Assembly (NCBI GenBank): GCA_029204225.1
Contig: CM055105.1
Coordinates: forward strand, 12,120,404 to 12,184,403
DNA length: 64,000 bases
Direction: 5' to 3'
DNA from: Diphasiastrum complanatum
Taxonomy: Eukaryota; Streptophyta; Lycopodiopsida; Lycopodiales; Lycopodiaceae
Within the stretch, counting starts at the first letter, position 1. The number at the start of each line of letters is the position of its first letter. This document shows, piece by piece, positions 59,585 through 64,000 of this stretch. The notes beneath the pieces are model-generated. The model made no database searches, was not told the DNA's origin, and worked only from the letters and a program-made list of their open reading frames with translations. The translations under genes and the position numbers were made by a program.

Positions 59585-60591
59585 TAAACCGACAAGTGCC
59601 GAGGGACCGGCACTACTTCATGTCGTGGGTCCGGTTGGGGGTATTCCCGACAAAGTGTAAATAAATAAAATTGTCCAATAAAATGTGTTGCGAGGGCATG
59701 ACATCCTACGCGTATAAGCTCATGGCCCAATGAGCACGCAAGCTAAGTTGTAAATAAAATAATAGGCTTGGGACCTTTGTAAGTAAAATAAAACTTAAGG
59801 CCCAAAGTCAATTTTAGACTTAGAGATTACTTTTTTAGAGTTGGATCCAATTTGGGACTCACATGAATCTTGTGAATTTCCATGTACTTTTTAATAAGGA
59901 GGAGGAAACTCTACCAATTTGGAGAGCCAAGCATCCTCATTTGCTAAGCACTCATGATAATGCTTTTGTTGTGTGTTTCTAATTGTTTCCTTTTCTATGT
60001 TCTTGTTTTAATAGTGGTTTTTCCATTAGCATGCATCTTGAGCTTTTGAGCTAACCTCAAAAAAATGGAGGCTTAGAAAAAGAGGTATAGCTAACGCAAT
60101 TTCATTTAGCCGCAGTCTAGAACGAATAAGTTGCTGAGATTCCATCCTTGAATTGGTTTTTACAAGCTCCTACATAATTGTCAGCTTTTTCTAATTTTCC
60201 GAGCTGAGCGTAGACAGTCTACATTGTTTGTCCCTCCAACATCCCCACTTGGCATTTGTTGTACAGTTTGTCTTGGGGCTTGTGTCTTTTCTTTGAAGGT
60301 GAAATGAATGGCCTCATGCGGACAAGGCTTGAACCAACACAGTTATTTGCAAGTCGAAAACTTTTTGTGCTTCCATTGAACATGCTTAGCACCATCTTGT
60401 TAGCTTGCACTTTTCAAAGTTCTGATTCCAATCCATTCAATAAAAAAAGAACAATGTGGCATCAAGGAAGAATCATTGGCAAGCATTTTTCAAATGTTCC
60501 TCTCACTTTTATTGATTGATGCAATGTATCGAAAAATGTCATCTCATTTTTCCAATTGAAGATTATCTTTGTCAGTGTACATGTCAGGACT
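59585..60591. other. No gene seen
   Basis: The spacer between the two inverted copies. It holds AT-rich anonymous sequence and an open plus-strand stretch at 60256-60519 without recognisable content. Confidence 0.45.
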
Positions 60592-60966
60592 TATCGACCC
60601 ACGCTTGGAATCTGTGTGTCCAGGGATCGCCAAAGAATGCAGCTCGGTAATAGACTCGAGCGACTGGCAGCTGATCTTCGACTTTGTCGGAGGCAAGTGC
60701 CTTATTAGGATCAAAGAATATGGGGGGGAGAAAATTGTCCCAATTGGTTTCAATCCCCATTAAATGCTCTAAGTCCTAGGCGTAAGTGGCTGCCGCACAG
60801 ACTGTTGGATCAGGGCAGTTGAAATATTTATTGGCAAATATGGTGAGAGCCCTTCGAGCGTCTACATCCGTATTCCAACCATGCTCTGAATGGATCCTTG
60901 GCCAATTGAAATTTTGAATGGTGATCTTGTCCAGAGGAGTGCCGCATTTTGCCCATTTGGATCGTA
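60592..60966 (-). repeat. Inverted copy of the unrecognised coding segment
   Basis: This is the reverse complement of 59083-59452 with scattered differences. Minus-strand reading includes LASDKVEDQLPVARVYYRAA, clearly the same protein as LASDKVEDQLSVTHVYYRVA on the plus strand. The copy is frame-broken. Homology starts in ATTCAAATGGG-like sequence and ends at GATTCCAAGCGT. Confidence 0.85.
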
Positions 60967-61254
60967 ATTCATCAGTTTTGGGTGAATTTTGCCCTTAAAT
61001 TGCCATAGTTACTGAGATCGAGGTCTCTGATCTGCAAATTTGGGAGACTTATTGGCATAATCTGATGATTTGCTTCCCTCTTGATCTCATATGGATCTGG
61101 ATTCCTCTTGGATTCTGATGGATTTCCCCGATCTTGCCAGATCTGGCTGAATCTTGGTAAATCTAGCTTGATTTGGCTTGATCTTCCTAGATCTAGTTGT
61201 GATGGCCTAGCAGAATAGCTTTTCGTAACATGCCACCACCAACCTGGATCTATC
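60967..61254 (-). other. Sequence just downstream of Gypsy integrase
   Basis: Between the integrase stop (61255, minus) and the inverted copy at 60966. It is rich in GATCT(G/A) words. No polypurine tract or LTR start was identified, so how the Gypsy element ends on this side is unclear. Confidence 0.35.
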
Positions 61255-62492
61255 TCACTGCGGTTGCCAGTACTTATGCAACCGTCTACCGTTGATGGGT
61301 GTATCGAACGATGTCCCATCTAGCTTTTCCAGATTCACGGCTCCATGATTAAGAATTTTCTTGATACGATAAGGACCTTCACCTGTGAATTTTAATTTTC
61401 CCTTGATCGCCTTGGTTTTAAACATCTGGACTGGATGTCCAAAATGAAGATCCTTCTTTTGTAACTTGCGATCATGCCATACTTTGCGTCTTTCCTTTTC
61501 AGCTACCAGTGCATGCACAACTAGTAAGTGTGTTTCACAGAGTTTATGCAGAGCTTCGTGGCATGGTTGTAGAGATTTGGATTCATTAAGGCGTTGCGTT
61601 GTGGCAATCCTTAATGAAGGGACTAAAAACTCTACTGGCATTACAACATCCTGACCATATACCAGTTGGAAAGGTCTCTGATGAGTGCTTCCCTTGTATG
61701 TTGTCCTAAATGCCCACAGAGCAGCATGCAACTTATGTTCTCAATCTGATCTGCCAGCTTCAACTGTATTCGTGAGCACGCTACACAGGATCTTATTGGA
61801 TGATTCTGCTTGCCCATTACCGCGAGGATAATAAGGCGTACTGGTTCTATGGATCACGAAGAATTTTTCCAACAGGACTTTGATGGTCTCATTGATGAAA
61901 TGACTTCCTCGATCATTGACTATCTCCACCGGGCATCCAAAGCATACAATGATATTTCCATAAAGGAACTTGACAGTTGTCCTAGCATCAGCTACTCTTA
62001 CTGCCTTGGCTTTGACCCACTTGGTGAGATAGTCCGTGGCTACGATTACGTATCGAGTCTGGGTACTCCTTGCTGCAGGGTGAATTGGACCGATGTAATC
62101 CCATCCCCACTTTTTGAATGGTGCTTGGGCTAAGACCGGGTGTATAGGTCATAATTCAATCTCGTTGGTCTCCTTGCCCTTTGGCACACATCGCACTTCC
62201 TCAGGTATTCCTCCATATCCTTATGAGTTGTTGGCCACCAACATCTTGATTGCAGAATCTTGCGAACTGTAATGTCGGATGTAAAATGGCCTCCACCCAT
62301 ACCTCCATGTGAAAGCGAAATGATTTGGGTGGTCTCATGAGGAAGAATAGACCGCCGAAGAATCCCATTTGGTCCTCTTCGATACAATTGGTTGGCAATC
62401 AGCTGATAAGGTCTAGCTTCCATGATCAATTTCCGCTGATCCGCCTTTGGTAGTAATTTGTCTGGTAGGCCCCACATTAGATATTTAAACAA
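61255..62492 (-). pseudogene. Gypsy integrase
   Basis: Minus strand: RRSILPHETTQIISLSHGGM and MEEYLRKCDVCQRARRPT are the zinc-binding region at 62492-62130. After stops, core remnants with the catalytic block VEIVNDRGSHFINETIKVLL and YYPRGNGQAES at 61930-61800, then HAALWAFRTTYKGSTHQRPF, FGHPVQMFKTKAIKGKLKF and the end GRRLHKYWQPQ at 61255. There is no chromodomain, so this is not a chromovirus like the one at 35096. Frameshifts and stops lie around 62130-61930 and 61740. Confidence 0.88.
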
Positions 62493-63440
62493 TGTCGGCA
62501 GCCCATTCTGGTACTATGTCCACGTAAAATAAGGCAGCATCGGCCAGCTCATCGCCGGGTTGGGTTGCAACCTCTTTTTCCTTGATTCGCGACACATGAT
62601 CTGCCATGTAGTGTTGTTTTCCCTTGCGGACTACTATCCGAAAATCAAACTCCAACAACAAAAGTAACCATTCCCTGTGTTGCAAGTTTTGTTATCGAGA
62701 TAGAGCAAGGGTTGATGGTCCGTATAAAAAGCAAAAAGTGTGCCCATCAAGTAGTGCCGAAATTTCTTAACCGCATAGATCATTGCCAGTGCTTCCCGCT
62801 CAATGGTTGAATAATTCATTTCTGTATCACTGAGTTGTCGGCTTGCAAATCGGATTGGAAAATACTTTTTGTGTTCTCCTGGCTGGGTTAAGAGTGCTCC
62901 AACTGCATACTTCAATGCGTTCGTATGCACATGAAACTCAATGGACCAATTGGATGGACATAAGATTGGTGCTGAAACCAATGCATCTTTCAGCATTTGG
63001 AAAGCCTTTAGGGCTTCCTTGTTCCAATGTGGATCCGCTGTGAGTTTGTAAATTGGTCGGGCTAACTTTGCAAAATTCAGAATGAAGACTCTATGATAGT
63101 TAGCATGACCCATGAAGATGTAGACTTCGCGAATCGTCTCCGGTGGTGGTAAATCAACAATGATCCTGATCTTTGATAGGTCTGTGGCGATCCCGTGTCT
63201 AGATACTATATGGCCGAGAATCAAGCCATGTCTAACCCAAAATTGACATTTTTCTAGATTCAAGGAGATCTGAAAATTGCAGCATTTTTGTAGCACCTTC
63301 CCCAAATTAGATAAGTGTTCTAAGTCTGGTCCATGCACGCACAAATCGTCCAAGAAAATATCCAGAAATTTTTGCAAATACTCTTTGAATATCGCCTACA
63401 TGACACGCTGAAAAGTTCTTGGGGCATTGCAAAGTCCGAA
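62493..63440 (-). pseudogene. Gypsy reverse transcriptase end and RNase H
   Basis: Minus strand: MPFGLCNAPRTFQRVM before a stop at about 63400, then FLDIFLDDLCVHGPDLEHL (LDD catalytic pair), HIVSRHGIATDLSKIRI, and RNase H with FHVHTNALKYAVGALLTQPG, SDTEMNYSTIEREALAMIYA and LMGTLFAFYTDHQPLLYLDN. A shift near 62680 leads to WLLLLLEFDFRIVVRKGKQH and ADHVSRI, the RNase H to integrase connection. Confidence 0.9.
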
Positions 63441-63499
63441 TGGCATCACCTTATAGGCATAGGTTTCCCATTCTGTGCAAATGCTCTCTTATGCTAATC

Positions 63500-64000
63500 C
63501 TAGGATGCTATCTTCACCTGGTTGTAAGCGTTGAAGCCGTCTAAAAAATTGTAGGCTTCGGCACCAACTACTCTGTTCAGGACACTTTCCGTAAAGGGTA
63601 AAGAAAAATGATCCTTTAGTGAGCCCGTTTGCAATTCTCGTTTGCCGTCAGCTGGAGGTTCCGTAGGATTGTCCCTTTCTTGCTCTTTTTCCTCCACTTG
63701 TGCTCTTTGTACCCAGTGTTGTATTTTCTGGTACTGTCTTCTTTCTTCCCTCACATTCGGAGATGGCACTGAAGTTGAGGGTTGGTCATCAGTGACCAAT
63801 GGTGCTGGTGAGAGCCACTTCCTTCCTCTTCTGCGCTCGCGTAACGGCTAACACAGGAGCATGGAGTTGTTGCCCTTTCAGTGGCATCCCTGTTGCAACT
63901 GTTGGCTGTTGTATTGCGATGAAGATTAGTGGTGCACTGGTTTCAGGCATGGACAATTTTTGAAGCATTGTCCATAACCACATTCTCGGCAGAAGGATGT
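63500..64000 (-). pseudogene. Gypsy gag end fused to reverse-transcriptase start
   Basis: From the right edge: a Cys-rich knuckle (FCRECGYGQCFKNCP, with Cys where His is usual), a Pro/Ala-rich spacer, EERRQYQKIQHWVQRAQVEE, then GSLKDHFSLPFTESVLNRVV and AEAYNFLDGFNAYNQVKIAS, the start of reverse transcriptase. Protease and the usual lead-in to reverse transcriptase are missing, so gag and reverse transcriptase are joined by a deletion. Upstream gag lies outside the window. Confidence 0.75.

Overview
The window looks like nuclear DNA from a land plant with a large, repeat-rich genome. Three intron-containing plant-type genes can be modelled: an Ole e 1-like secreted protein, the 20S proteasome beta-5 subunit and beta-tubulin. 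They sit as islands in nested, decayed retrotransposons. Nothing fixes the species; a seed-free vascular plant or a gymnosperm is an inference from repeat load only.

Layout. 1-8.9 kb: a Helitron Rep/helicase relic carrying a Copia element that was later cut by an inversion, so its 5' half reads + (2058-4202) and its 3' half reads - (5508-8943). 9-12.1 kb: anonymous sequence with long microsatellites. 12.1-14.6 kb: a Copia fragment of the same family nested in another Copia, ending in a (TC)62 tract. 15.3-15.9 kb: a degenerate array on the - strand that would encode a 23-residue repeat. 18.7-20.2 kb: the Ole e 1-like gene (-). 21.6-27.7 kb: Gypsy and Copia fragments, an LTR and an ATTACTCG minisatellite. 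28.9-34.0 kb: the proteasome beta-5 gene (+, 7 exons). 35.1-36.3 kb: a chromovirus integrase relic. 38.5-40.5 kb: hairpin sequence and a broken gene resembling a beta-class N6-adenine/N4-cytosine DNA methyltransferase, unexpected in a plant. 40.5-42.7 kb: a gag-only LTR element in a tandem arrangement. 43.4-44.1 kb: a roughly 720-bp foldback element. 45.2-46.5 kb: unrecognised and coiled-coil reading frames. 47.7-49.4 kb: beta-tubulin (+, 3 exons). 50.5-64 kb: an exon-like segment with a plastid-transit-like N terminus, tandem repeats, several Copia and Gypsy relics, an inverted duplication of an unrecognised coding segment, and a minus-strand Gypsy element running off the right edge.

The three host genes have unrelated roles (secreted wall or cuticle protein, proteolysis, cytoskeleton) and do not form a functional cluster. 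Their exon models have consistent splice phase and look intact. Almost every transposon frame carries stops, frameshifts or deletions; the only long uninterrupted transposon frame of near-domain length is the gag at 41290-41910. The strongest candidates for something undescribed are the methyltransferase-like relic, the 23-residue repeat array and the inversion-split Copia whose 5-bp target duplication is still readable on both sides.
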